A stretch of 64,000 bases of DNA, from positions 17,736-81,735 of the forward strand of contig NZ_SNWE01000020.1 of NCBI RefSeq assembly GCF_004362395.1. The letters run 5' to 3'. Positions 15,369 to 23,770 of this stretch are shown piece by piece. Origin of the DNA: Salegentibacter sp. 24. GTDB taxonomy: Bacteria; Bacteroidota; Bacteroidia; Flavobacteriales; Flavobacteriaceae. The number at the start of each line of letters is the position of its first letter. Positions within the stretch are counted from its first letter, which is position 1. A model generated the notes under the pieces. The model did not search any database and was not told the DNA's origin. It saw only the letters and a list, made by a program, of their open reading frames with translations. The translations under genes and the position numbers were made by a program.

Positions 15369-18300
15369 CTAATCTTTAATGCTTACAAGCTCATAGACAC
15401 AAGGAATCACTACAAGATTCAAAACGGTTGCAGAAAGCAATCCACCAAGTATGACCACGGCCATCGGACTCTGGATTTCACTTCCCGGCTCCCCTCCTTT
15501 TAAGGCTAGCGGAATAAGTGCAAGGCCCGTTGTAAATGCCGTCATCAGGATAGGATTTAGTCTGTCGAGCGCTCCGGATTTGATGAGTTCATAACCTTTA
15601 AGTCCCTCTTTCCGAAGATCTTCATATCTCGATACCAGTAAAATTCCGTTTCGCGTAGCGATCCCAAACAAACTGATAAATCCTATTGTGGTAGCAATGC
15701 TAACAATCCCGGAAGTAAAGTACACGATTAGGATACCACCTATCAGCGCGAGTGGCAGGTTGATGAGTACGACAAAAGCTAGTTTCACATTATTAAATTC
15801 AAAATACAATAATAGGAAAATCACGAAGATCGCAATAATGGCAGAGATCAAAAGCATTTGTGAGGCTCTCGACTCGCTTTCAAACTGCCCGCCATATTGT
15901 ATCCGGTAACCTTCAGGGATAGTAACAGAAGAATTCACGGTTTCACGAATTTCTTCCACCGCACTCCTTAGATCGCGTCCTTGAACATTGGCAGCAACAA
16001 CAATCTTACGTTGTACATCTTCCCGGCTTATAGTATTAGGGCTACTTACAGAGGACACATTCGCCAACTGTTCAAGTGGAACTTGTGAACCATTTGGCAA
16101 ACCTATCAAAGCGGTTTTGATCTTCTCAATGCTGTTTCTCACATCCTCCTTATATCGAACCACAAGATCAAAATACTTCTGACCTTCATAAATCTCACCT
16201 ACCGCGTGGCCTGCAAAGGCCACATCAACCTGTTCCATTAACTGACCAACGCTCATTCCGTAGGCTGAAAGAATCTGGCGTTTTGGTGAAATCTTGATCT
16301 GCGGTACTTCAATCTGCTGATCAACAGCTACATCAACGAGTCCTTCGATTGGAGTAATATTCTGTTCCACACTTTTACCAATTTCATATAGTTGCTGAAG
16401 ATCGGGTCCAAATATCTTAATTGCGATATTGGCCCTGGTTCCCGAGAGCATATGGTCAATACGGTGGGCAATGGGCTGCCCCAACGTTATATTAACTCCT
16501 GGAACTATACTTAGCTTTTCCCGTACATCTTCAAAAAATTCCTCTTTGGATTTATCTTCCAGAGAAAACGGTACATCTATCTCAGCGGCATTTACTCCCT
16601 GTGCATGCTCGTCCAATTCTGCCCTTCCTGTCCTTCTGGTTACCACCTCTACTTCGGGCATTTCAAGTAATAATTGCTCTACCTGCTTCCCTGTCTTATT
16701 GCTTTCTTCAAGCGACATAGCGGGAGGACCTACCACACTTATCACCATCGACCCCTCGTTGAATTCGGGAAGAAAACTTCTGCCTAATTGGGTAAATAAG
16801 GCGATGCTTAGAAAAAAGGCAACTACTGTTACCAGAATCACTGTTTTAGGAATTTTAAGAGCACGATTTAATGTGGCAGCATATCGTCGCTCCAACCATT
16901 TTTCTACCTTGGTTCCTTCAGCCTGCTTTTTTAACATTTTCTCCTTTTTCAAAAGATAGGTACATAATACCGGGGTAACCGTAACAGCTACAAACAATGA
17001 GGTTAATACGGAAGTTATAAAAGCAATCCCGAGAGGTTTTAGTAGACGACCTTCCATCCCTCCAAGAAAAAAAAGCGGTATAAAAGAGACGATTATAATA
17101 AGGGTTGCTATAATGATAGAACTTCTAATTTCAACCGAAGCTTCCCGTACCACAGTTATCACTGACTGTCTTTCAGCTTTAGGTTTTCGAATATTCTCGC
17201 GCAGTCGCTTATAAACGTTTTCCACATCAATGATGGCATCATCCACCAGGGCTCCGATTGCAATAGCCATTCCACCTAAACTCATTGTATTGATCGTGTA
17301 ACCCAGCATATTCAGGACGATAATCGATACTAATAATGAGATTGGGATTGCCAGAAGTGAGATTAGAGTGGTACGCCAATTCATCAGAAAAATGAATAAT
17401 ACAATAGCCACAAAAAAAGCTCCTTCAAGCAGGGTCATATTCAGGTTACTGATCGAGGCGTCAATAAAATCTGCCTGGCGGAAGATTTGACTCTTTATTT
17501 CCACGCTTTCCGGAAGACTTGTTTCCATTTCGGCAATGGCTACATCCAATCTTTCAGTTAGTTCCAGGGTATTTACATCGGGTTGCTTGGAAATGGTAAG
17601 AATAACTGCCGGCTTCGCGTTCAGGGAGGCATCTCCAATCTTATCTGCAGCTCCTATTTTTACTTCCGCTACATCCTTTATCTTAATGCTCTGTCCGTTC
17701 ACTTGTTTTACTACGGCTTCCTCCAAGTCTTCTATCGAGTAAGCCCTACCATCTCCGTTAATGATATATTGATTCCCATACTGGTTAAGAAAACCGCCAG
17801 GAGCATTGATATTTGCCTCTTTAACCTTCTCAGTTAATTCCTCCAGGCTTACATCATAATATTTCATTTTTTCGGGATCAGCCAAAACCTGGTATTGCTT
17901 ATAATCTCCGCCGATTACCACCACATTGGCAATCCCTCCGATGGCTTTGATCCGGGGACGAATTTGCCAATCAGATAAGGTTCTCAACTCCATTGGGCTT
18001 AGACTGTCTGAGGTTATTCCCAATAACATTACTTCTCCCATAATGGAGGAGATAGGTGCCATGGTAGGAGCTCCTATTCCGGAGGGAAGGTTTTCACGAA
18101 CCATCGGAATACGCTCACTCACGATCTGTCGTGCCTTATATATATCGGTACCCCAGTCGAATTCAACCCACACAATTGAAATTCCTGCGGCTGAAGAAGA
18201 ACGAATCCTTCTTACATTTGGCGAACCGTTCATAGCAGTTTCAAGCTGGTAGGTCACCAGTTTCTCTACCTCCTCGCTCTCCATTCCGTGAGCTTCTGTT

Positions 18301-18449
18301 AATATAGTCACTGTAGGTGCGGTTAGGTCGGGGAATACATCAACGTTCATATTACGTGCAAGGTAAAACCCAGTAACGCTTAGCACTACTGCTGCCAGAA
18401 GAACTAAAATCCGATTTTGAAGCGAAATTGACAATATTTTATTTAACAT
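15369..18449 (-). CDS. Heavy-metal efflux RND permease, CusA/CzcA family
   Basis: A 1026-aa inner-membrane proton antiporter with the RND plan: TM1 (about 12-30), a large periplasmic loop, TM2-6 (about 335-470), a second loop and TM7-12 (about 865-1015). The TM4 motif GALVDDAIIDVENVYKRLRE carries the paired acidic residues of the proton relay. DVFPDLTAPTVTILTEAHG at the N-terminus and RTGRAELDEHAQGVN in the second half are typical of metal-RND pumps rather than drug pumps. It is the last gene of an operon with an adaptor, a His-rich lipoprotein, a TolC-like channel and a His-rich leader protein. Metal specificity (Cu, Ag, Co, Zn or Cd) cannot be settled from sequence alone. Confidence 0.93.
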   Translation of the reverse strand: MLNKILSISLQNRILVLLAAVVLSVTGFYLARNMNVDVFPDLTAPTVTILTEAHGMESEEVEKLVTYQLETAMNGSPNVRRIRSSSAAGISIVWVEFDWGTDIYKARQIVSERIPMVRENLPSGIGAPTMAPISSIMGEVMLLGITSDSLSPMELRTLSDWQIRPRIKAIGGIANVVVIGGDYKQYQVLADPEKMKYYDVSLEELTEKVKEANINAPGGFLNQYGNQYIINGDGRAYSIEDLEEAVVKQVNGQSIKIKDVAEVKIGAADKIGDASLNAKPAVILTISKQPDVNTLELTERLDVAIAEMETSLPESVEIKSQIFRQADFIDASISNLNMTLLEGAFFVAIVLFIFLMNWRTTLISLLAIPISLLVSIIVLNMLGYTINTMSLGGMAIAIGALVDDAIIDVENVYKRLRENIRKPKAERQSVITVVREASVEIRSSIIIATLIIIVSFIPLFFLGGMEGRLLKPLGIAFITSVLTSLFVAVTVTPVLCTYLLKKEKMLKKQAEGTKVEKWLERRYAATLNRALKIPKTVILVTVVAFFLSIALFTQLGRSFLPEFNEGSMVISVVGPPAMSLEESNKTGKQVEQLLLEMPEVEVVTRRTGRAELDEHAQGVNAAEIDVPFSLEDKSKEEFFEDVREKLSIVPGVNITLGQPIAHRIDHMLSGTRANIAIKIFGPDLQQLYEIGKSVEQNITPIEGLVDVAVDQQIEVPQIKISPKRQILSAYGMSVGQLMEQVDVAFAGHAVGEIYEGQKYFDLVVRYKEDVRNSIEKIKTALIGLPNGSQVPLEQLANVSSVSSPNTISREDVQRKIVVAANVQGRDLRSAVEEIRETVNSSVTIPEGYRIQYGGQFESESRASQMLLISAIIAIFVIFLLLYFEFNNVKLAFVVLINLPLALIGGILIVYFTSGIVSIATTIGFISLFGIATRNGILLVSRYEDLRKEGLKGYELIKSGALDRLNPILMTAFTTGLALIPLALKGGEPGSEIQSPMAVVILGGLLSATVLNLVVIPCVYELVSIKD

Positions 18450-18459
18450 CTAATAGAAT

Positions 18460-19956
18460 TTAGTGTTGGTGACCATGCCCTGGTGTTTGTTCCGACATCG
18501 AAGCCATCTTCACCTGGTAGTTACCTGTAGTTACTACAATTTCTCCAGCCTCAAGGCCGCTAAGCACCTGTACATTTTTTCCGTTTCGTTTCCCAATCTT
18601 TACCGTTCTTTTTTCGAAACTTTCTCCACCAGTTTGTACGATCACAGAAAAATTACCGTAATCTTCAAGTAGTGCGGCTTCTGGCACCACAATTCCAGTT
18701 TCAGCTTTCCCAAGAGCGATCTGCACTTCGGTAAAACTACCTTCAGGCATTTCAACCACTTGGTTTACATTGATATATACAGGAATCATTGGTTTATGGT
18801 CTTCCACTTCCTTGCCTACGGAAACAATAGACCCATCTTCAATTTCATTCCAACTTTCTTGGTCCCCTTTATACCAGATATTAGCGATGGATTCCTTGCT
18901 CGGGTTATGAGATGCACTTAATTGTGTTTTCAGTAGCTTTGATCTATCCGTTCCTATAGTGATAAGATTCGCTCCCTGTTCAACATAATCCCCATTAGAG
19001 GTGTTGATGGATTTAATAAAGCCTTCAAAAGGGGCACGGATCTGCTTACCGCCTGCTCCGTAATTAGAAGCAAGTGCCCGGTAATTTGATTCAGCTACAC
19101 GAAAGTCACTTTCTACCTTTTCAAATTCTGACTTTGGAACGATCTTATCCTTATAGAGTTCCTTCTTTCGTTCGTACTCAGCTTTCGCCTGCTCGTACCT
19201 GGCTTTAGCCTGCGTGATCTCCGCCTGAATATTATTGGAAGAAAGTCCTTCACTGCTTAAATTCATCAGCAATTGACCTTTTTTTACTTCACTACCTTCC
19301 GTTAAATTTTCTGAAACGAAATTCACCATTCCGTTGGCTCCTGCGGCAAGGGTTTTGTAGGTTCCCGGTGCCGCCTGCCAGACTCCCGAAGTATGAACGA
19401 TGTTATAGACTTCACCTTTAGTCACAGGTTCGGTTTGAAAATCGATCTGCCAGGCCTGCTCCTTCAAAAAACTGATATCGCCATCTTTAGCTTCCACTAC
19501 ATTTTCTGAAGCTTCCGCAGCCGAGCCATACACTTGCACGTCTTCAATCACAATTCTGTCCGAATACTTAGGAGTTTTGAGGTCAAAAACTAGGTCGTAT
19601 GTACCCGACTCCTTCGGTTGTAAGGCGGGAGAAAAAATTCCGGGCGAAGAAGGTGCTTCCACTGTATGGCGGATTCCGCTTTTTCCTTTAATGAGACTCA
19701 CCGTAACCGATCCATTTCTAACTGGCTGGTGCTCATCCAGAATAGTGAAATGAGCAGCAAATTCGCTAGTTTCACCTTCCACTAAAGCTGGAAACTCTAC
19801 AAAAAGTTCTGTCTGGTTTGACCAGATGGTCTTGCTTATTACCGGAACTCCCGAGTCAAGGTGGTTTCCTTCTGCATCGTGCGGGTGATCTTCCTCTGCA
19901 TTATTTGCGCAGGAAAAAAGCAAAACCGAGATGCATACTATAAAAATATATCTCAT
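18460..19956 (-). CDS. RND periplasmic adaptor lipoprotein, CusB/CzcB type
   Basis: A 498-aa membrane-fusion protein with a lipoprotein signal (LLFSCANN, lipid Cys near residue 17), a His-rich segment directly after it (DHPHDAEGNHLDSG), a non-standard N-terminal domain (about 40-150) and then the barrel-sandwich/hairpin core (about 180-360; coiled coil ARYEQAKAEYERKKELYKDK). The C-terminus ends GHGHQH. A TTG at 19968 would extend it by four residues; the ATG at 19956 gives the standard signal peptide. The His clusters at both ends suggest metal capture for the pump. The CusA gene begins 10 bp downstream. Confidence 0.9.
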   Translation of the reverse strand: MRYIFIVCISVLLFSCANNAEEDHPHDAEGNHLDSGVPVISKTIWSNQTELFVEFPALVEGETSEFAAHFTILDEHQPVRNGSVTVSLIKGKSGIRHTVEAPSSPGIFSPALQPKESGTYDLVFDLKTPKYSDRIVIEDVQVYGSAAEASENVVEAKDGDISFLKEQAWQIDFQTEPVTKGEVYNIVHTSGVWQAAPGTYKTLAAGANGMVNFVSENLTEGSEVKKGQLLMNLSSEGLSSNNIQAEITQAKARYEQAKAEYERKKELYKDKIVPKSEFEKVESDFRVAESNYRALASNYGAGGKQIRAPFEGFIKSINTSNGDYVEQGANLITIGTDRSKLLKTQLSASHNPSKESIANIWYKGDQESWNEIEDGSIVSVGKEVEDHKPMIPVYINVNQVVEMPEGSFTEVQIALGKAETGIVVPEAALLEDYGNFSVIVQTGGESFEKRTVKIGKRNGKNVQVLSGLEAGEIVVTTGNYQVKMASMSEQTPGHGHQH

Positions 19957-19971
19957 ATCTGATTTCAAATT

Positions 19972-20253
19972 TTAGTGAGCTTCGTGCTCAGTGCCGTCAT
20001 CATGTGTATGTTGATCCGATTCCTTTTGGATATCAAGTGAATCCTCACCAACCTTAAACTCTTCCTGTTCCATATGATCTTCGTTTATATGACTGCCGTC
20101 TTGATTATGCGGATGTCCATGCTCTTCTTCCTCATGAGCGTGAGCATCTGCGCCTTCTTTATGTTCGTGTCCGTGGTCTTCATTAGCCGTATCGCGACAA
20201 GCCGAAAAACCAAATACTATTATTGATGCGATAAATAAATTCTTGAAATTCAT
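19972..20253 (-). CDS. Small His-rich lipoprotein of the metal-efflux operon
   Basis: A 93-aa protein with a lipoprotein signal (VFGFSAC, lipid Cys at residue 19). The mature part is almost wholly acidic plus His (HGHEHKEGADAHAHEEEEHG, then HTHDDGTEHEAH). There is no folded domain. The composition fits a periplasmic metal sponge or chaperone that feeds the neighbouring adaptor, whose own N-terminus has the same His-Asp style. It lies between the TolC-like and CusB-like genes with 15-bp gaps. Confidence 0.8.
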   Translation of the reverse strand: MNFKNLFIASIIVFGFSACRDTANEDHGHEHKEGADAHAHEEEEHGHPHNQDGSHINEDHMEQEEFKVGEDSLDIQKESDQHTHDDGTEHEAH

Positions 20254-20269
20254 AATATTTAAATTTAGA

Positions 20270-21454
20270 TTATAATTGATGTTTTAAAAGTTCTGCTTTT
20301 AGCTGAAGAAGTTCTTTTTCCATCTCCAGCATATTGTTATAGGCCTGCCGGTAAAATTCAACTTCCCGGTAATAATCCATAAATGAGAATTCACCCAGCT
20401 CGTAGGCTTTAAACAAAAGTTCTTCGGAATTCAGTTCCCTAAAGGTCTCCCGGTATTCCTCGTATTTTCTCTTTAACAACTGATATTGCTGATAGTTTTC
20501 CTGAAACCTGGTATAAAGCTCGGCAGTTTCAGCCCCCGTTTTAGCCTGGGCAAATTCCAAATTAGCTTTGGCCGCTTTCACCTTATTCTTACTATTCCAA
20601 AGCGGGATTGAAAGACCGCCTAAAAAGCCGGAATAATTACTGGAATTCACTCCCTGATAATTATAACCAATGCTTAGGTCCGGAAGGATCTTACTTTTTT
20701 CCAGTTTCACCTGCTGCAGGGCAAGATTCTCTCGAGCTTTGAATTGCTGAATTTCGGCATCATGCGAAAGTTTCTCTTCCCACAGAATTTGCATTTCGGC
20801 CAGTTCAGAATCTACGAAAAATTGGCCCTGATCTGCCTCAATTACATTTCCACCGTTCAATTTCTGAAGTTCCAGCAATGTGTTGCTGATCCTGATGTTG
20901 ATCCGGTCCAACTCGAACTGCTCCTGTAACCAGGCCACTTTGGCTTTATGCAATTCCAGGATGCCGATTTGTTCTTCATCGAATAAACGCTGTATCTGAT
21001 CATATACCTGTTTGGCCTGCTCTACTCTTTTTTTTTCTAGTTTCTTTCGTTTCTGTAAAATTTGTAATTCCAGAAGCTGTTTCTTGGCATTCAGTAATAC
21101 TTTCTGACGTACCATTTCATACTCCAGTTCTAACAATTCTTTCTGCTTTTCTATTCGTTTACTTCGGGCTCCGTAAACCGTGGGAAATTCAAATCGCTGA
21201 GAGATCTGATATTCATAATAATCATCGGTCTGGTGCTCTCCGAAAGGAAGATAGAAGGCAGATACCTGTGGATCTTGAAGGTTATTCTCGGTTTTATTAC
21301 CTAGATTCTGACTAGCTATATAGGATTGATAAGCCTTAAGCTCTCTGTTATTCTGGCTTATCTGCTGCAAAATATCATTTATCCCTGTAGCTTGAGCAAA
21401 TGAACCTATAGAGATAAGTATCCCGCATAAAGCAGAAACTATATATCTGTACAT
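20270..21454 (-). CDS. TolC-family outer-membrane channel (CusC-like)
   Basis: A 394-aa protein with a signal peptide (about 1-20, ISIGSFAQA) followed by two long alpha-helical hairpins typical of outer-membrane efflux proteins (for example KKRKKLEKKRVEQAKQVYDQ and a late KRKYEEYRETFRELNS). The length is near the lower end for TolC. It is co-oriented with the His-rich lipoprotein, adaptor and pump genes and should form the exit duct of that tripartite system. Confidence 0.9.
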   Translation of the reverse strand: MYRYIVSALCGILISIGSFAQATGINDILQQISQNNRELKAYQSYIASQNLGNKTENNLQDPQVSAFYLPFGEHQTDDYYEYQISQRFEFPTVYGARSKRIEKQKELLELEYEMVRQKVLLNAKKQLLELQILQKRKKLEKKRVEQAKQVYDQIQRLFDEEQIGILELHKAKVAWLQEQFELDRINIRISNTLLELQKLNGGNVIEADQGQFFVDSELAEMQILWEEKLSHDAEIQQFKARENLALQQVKLEKSKILPDLSIGYNYQGVNSSNYSGFLGGLSIPLWNSKNKVKAAKANLEFAQAKTGAETAELYTRFQENYQQYQLLKRKYEEYRETFRELNSEELLFKAYELGEFSFMDYYREVEFYRQAYNNMLEMEKELLQLKAELLKHQL

Positions 21455-21526
21455 AGTTTTTGATTTTAGTTTAATCTATTTAATAAAGGTAGGCCCGCTA
21501 ATTCTTAGCAGCCTGGCTAGATATAA

Positions 21527-21961
21527 TTAAACTAATTCTGGAGGTCCCCGAAGTGACTGTAAGAATAAATATGAGTTAAAATATTCATTGGGAGGCTGAT
21601 AAATTCCAGATTTTTTTGAATCCTTATCTGCTAAAACCAAATTCTCCAAATAGAATTTATTTAAAAAGTTCTTTTTGGTTTCTTTGTTTTCAACTCTGAA
21701 ATCTTCGGTAGATTCCTTTATAACAGGAATTTCATTGGAAGTACCCGTATGAGAATGAATGGCCAGCAGATAAGACAAGAATCCATTCTGTTTATCTTCC
21801 TGCTTCCTTTCGTGGTGATGATCTTCACCGGAATGTTGATGTGCAATTTTTTTGCTTTCCTTTTGATGCTCATGATGCGCATGAGGTATGATCTGATGAA
21901 ACGACATCAGAATAAAGATCCCTAGAAGGAAAAAAGCTTTTATTTGAGATTTAACTCGCAC
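21527..21961 (-). CDS. His-rich membrane/exported protein leading the metal operon
   Basis: A 144-aa protein with one N-terminal hydrophobic segment (about 8-22) followed by a His cluster (HAHHEHQKESKKIAHQHSGE then DHHHERK) and a C-terminal domain without recognised fold. Such proteins commonly precede CusCBA-like genes in Bacteroidota and probably bind the exported metal. No ATG lies before the hydrophobic segment; GTG at 21961 is the only start keeping it whole. The TACCTTTG sequence at 21973-21966 would be too close to serve as its -7 box, so the start stays uncertain. Confidence 0.65.
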   Translation of the reverse strand: MRVKSQIKAFFLLGIFILMSFHQIIPHAHHEHQKESKKIAHQHSGEDHHHERKQEDKQNGFLSYLLAIHSHTGTSNEIPVIKESTEDFRVENKETKKNFLNKFYLENLVLADKDSKKSGIYQPPNEYFNSYLFLQSLRGPPELV

Positions 21962-21968
21962 CTTTCAA

Positions 21969-21986
21969 AGGTAAAAATAAATACCT
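21969..21986 (-). promoter_or_regulatory. Candidate operator of the metal-efflux operon
   Basis: The inverted repeat AGGTA-N8-TACCT (AGGTAAAAATAAATACCT) lies directly upstream of the first gene of the operon. Its place and symmetry suggest a regulator site, but no metal regulator gene lies nearby. Confidence 0.35.
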
Positions 21987-22056
21987 AGTTTTTTAACTAT
22001 TTAAACAATATATGATATCCTAAAAATGATATTAAAAAATTTAAGTGAAAATAAAT

Positions 22057-22113
22057 AAGCCGACTCGTTAAAGTCGGCTTATCCCTTTGTGCGGGCGAGA
22101 GGACTCGAACCTC
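22057..22113 (-). repeat. Second partial tRNA-Leu copy plus terminator (inner att-like boundary)
   Basis: The terminator hairpin (22057-22080, AAGCCGACTCGTTAAAGTCG and its partner arm) is identical to the one behind the intact tRNA-Leu. The acceptor and T-arm part GCGGGCGAGAGGACTCGAAC follows at 22091-22110. Identity with the tRNA stops after CTC at 22113, and the encoded CCA is altered (TTTGTGCGGG instead of TTGGTGCGGG). It separates the metal-efflux operon from the AbiE genes. Confidence 0.8.
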
Positions 22114-22282
22114 TATCTAGTATTTGAAAAATCACCAGCTGCAAGTTGAATACGATGGATTAGAAATAAAAATTTTGTAGGTTCATCGCAAAAGATATTG
22201 CCGAAGTAGTACAATTTTTCAATAAATGATTTTTCTTTGACAACCTATATTAGAAAAACCTCATTATATTTTTTAGTAATTA

Positions 22283-22319
22283 TTCGAGAAATGTAGCAAA
22301 AATCACTATATTTCTCGAA
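22283..22319 (+). promoter_or_regulatory. Inverted repeat in the AbiE promoter (candidate AbiEi operator)
   Basis: TTCGAGAAAT (22283-22292) and ATTTCTCGAA (22310-22319) form a perfect 10-bp inverted repeat with a 17-nt spacer, ending 12 bp before the antitoxin start. AbiEi proteins of known systems repress their own promoter by binding inverted repeats, so this is the likely autoregulatory site. Confidence 0.6.
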
Positions 22320-22331
22320 ATTTTACTAAAG

Positions 22332-23126
22332 GTGAGTTTAAGCGAATTTATAAAAGAGCGATTATCCTATGAGGAATATGCTTTTACGTGGAATGAACTA
22401 GTTGAAGGAACGTCTGGTAAATCCGAATCCTTGATACGTAATGATCTTTATTATGCTGTGGGTAATGGTGATGTTGTTTCCCTCCGGCATAAATTCTATT
22501 TAATTATTCCGCCTAGATATTCTCATTCCGGCAAACTACCAATTGAGCTATATATCGATAAACTGTTTAGTTTCCTAAATAGGAATTATTATTTAGGATT
22601 GTATTCGGCCGCGAGGTATTATGGAGCAAGCCATCAACAAATTCAAAAGGAGTATATACTTCACGATAAAACTCCATTGCTTTCAGTCTCCAAAGGAGCT
22701 GTTAAACTCGACTTTTTTACCGTTTCCAACTGGCCAGAAAAAAATATCATAAATCGTAAAGGAGATGCTGGAATATTTAAAATATCCAGTCCAGCATTAA
22801 CAGCAGTCGATTTACTACACCATCAATCCAAAATTGGTGGGTTGAACAGAACACTTTCCATTTTAGAAGAGTTGTTCGAGGAAGTAGAAGTTTCGGATGT
22901 AAATGATCTGCTCTCTTGGTATTCCCAAAGAAGCGTATTGCAACGTTTTGGTTTTTTGCTAAATGAATACAATTCCAATTCTGAACCAGCCGAATTAATT
23001 TATAGTCATTTGAAGCTTCAAAAGTTTTATCCTGTTTTATTAAGTCCTAAATCGAATCAAAAAGCAGGTGCCGTCAACAATCGTTGGAAAGTGGATGTTA
23101 ATATTAAAATGGAAAGTGATTTATGA
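22332..23126 (+). CDS. AbiEi-type antitoxin (type IV toxin-antitoxin / abortive infection)
   Basis: A 264-aa protein with an N-terminal winged-helix region (about 1-55, FTWNELVEGTSGKSESLIRN) and a C-terminal domain containing YLGLYSAARYYGASHQQIQ and ISSPALTAVDLLHH, as in AbiEi antitoxins. It starts at GTG 22332 (MSLSEF). The stop overlaps the ATG of the AbiEii gene (ATGA overlap), the normal layout of this pair. Its DNA-binding domain and an inverted repeat upstream suggest autoregulation. The antitoxin appears whole while the toxin is cut short, so its present function may be only residual immunity. Confidence 0.85.
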   Translation: MSLSEFIKERLSYEEYAFTWNELVEGTSGKSESLIRNDLYYAVGNGDVVSLRHKFYLIIPPRYSHSGKLPIELYIDKLFSFLNRNYYLGLYSAARYYGASHQQIQKEYILHDKTPLLSVSKGAVKLDFFTVSNWPEKNIINRKGDAGIFKISSPALTAVDLLHHQSKIGGLNRTLSILEELFEEVEVSDVNDLLSWYSQRSVLQRFGFLLNEYNSNSEPAELIYSHLKLQKFYPVLLSPKSNQKAGAVNNRWKVDVNIKMESDL

Positions 23127-23542
23127 TACCAAGACCAGATATAGCGAAATGGCAGGTGAATGCCCCCTGGAAAGAGTTTATGCAAGTCGAGCAAGATTTG
23201 GTGATCAGTAGGACGTTAGTGGAGTTATTTTCCGATGATTTTTTGAGGGAAAATTTAGCTTTTCGTGGAGGAACCGCACTACATAAACTTTACTTAAATC
23301 CTGCTCCAAGATATTCGGAAGATATTGACCTGGTGCAAATAAAACCGGGACCAATTAAACCAATTATGAAACGGATAGGTGAAGTCCTTACTTTCTTTGA
23401 AGAAGAAAGGCGTACTCAAGTTAAAGGACACGGAGCAAAAGCACTATATCGATTCAATTCAGAATATGAGAATATCAGACTAAGGCTAAAAAACACAACA
23501 ATTGGGCTTGATCCAAATGTTGTACCTATGTTGTACCAAAAT

Positions 23543-23570
23543 AAAAAAGCCGACTCGTTAAAGTCGGCTT
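23543..23570 (-). terminator. Terminator of tRNA-Leu
   Basis: AGCCGACT (23548-23555) pairs with AGTCGGCT (23562-23569) around CGTTAA. The minus-strand transcript then runs into six U residues. The same hairpin recurs at 22057-22080 and, altered, near 14669-14689. Confidence 0.8.
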
Positions 23571-23576
23571 ATTCCT

Positions 23577-23661
23577 TGGTGCGGGCGAGAGGACTCGAAC
23601 CTCCACACATTGCTGCACTAGATCCTAAGTCTAGCGTGTCTACCAATTCCACCACGCCCGC
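23577..23661 (-). tRNA. tRNA-Leu (anticodon UAG)
   Basis: The minus-strand transcript starts GCGGGCGTGGTGGAATTGG and ends with TCGCCCGCACCA. The acceptor arms GCGGGCG/CGCCCGC pair, and the T arm contains GGTTCGAGTCC. The anticodon stem CTAGA/TCTAG encloses the loop CTTAGGA with anticodon TAG. A long variable arm gives an 82-nt body plus an encoded CCA, as expected for class II tRNA-Leu. It is the intact target of which two partial copies lie downstream. Confidence 0.95.
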
Positions 23662-23770
23662 ATTCAATATATTTGCTTGTTGTAAGCGGATGCAAATATA
23701 CATAAATGTTTTAATTCACAAATAGTCTGGAAATATTTTTTTTACCTTTATCTCAGTTAAAAAATAAAAT

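Larger units (their letters stand above)
23123..23725 (+). pseudogene. AbiEii-type nucleotidyltransferase toxin, 3' end lost at the tRNA-Leu junction
   Basis: The first about 123 residues match AbiEii: the polymerase-beta-like loop FRGGTALHKLY (about 47-57) and catalytic acidic pair SEDIDL (about 65-70), then RFNSEYENIRLRLK. AbiEii proteins normally run to about 300 aa. Here recognisable sequence stops near 23491, and the open frame continues antisense through the terminator and tRNA-Leu to 23725, giving about 75 meaningless residues. The nucleotidyltransferase residues survive but the C-terminal domain is gone, so toxicity is doubtful. The break lies about 50 bp from the tRNA terminator, pointing to deletion by recombination at that boundary. 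Confidence 0.75.

Noticed and set aside
21966..21973. TACCTTTG as -7 box of the metal-efflux operon
   Set aside because: It matches the consensus but would place the transcription start on the GTG start codon and has no TTG at -33; kept only as part of an uncertain operator region.
22118..22282. A short frame ending FIAKDIAEVVQFFNK between the inner tRNA copy and the AbiE promoter
   Set aside because: Protein-like for 15 residues only, no start codon and no recognisable family; perhaps a gene tail, not supportable.
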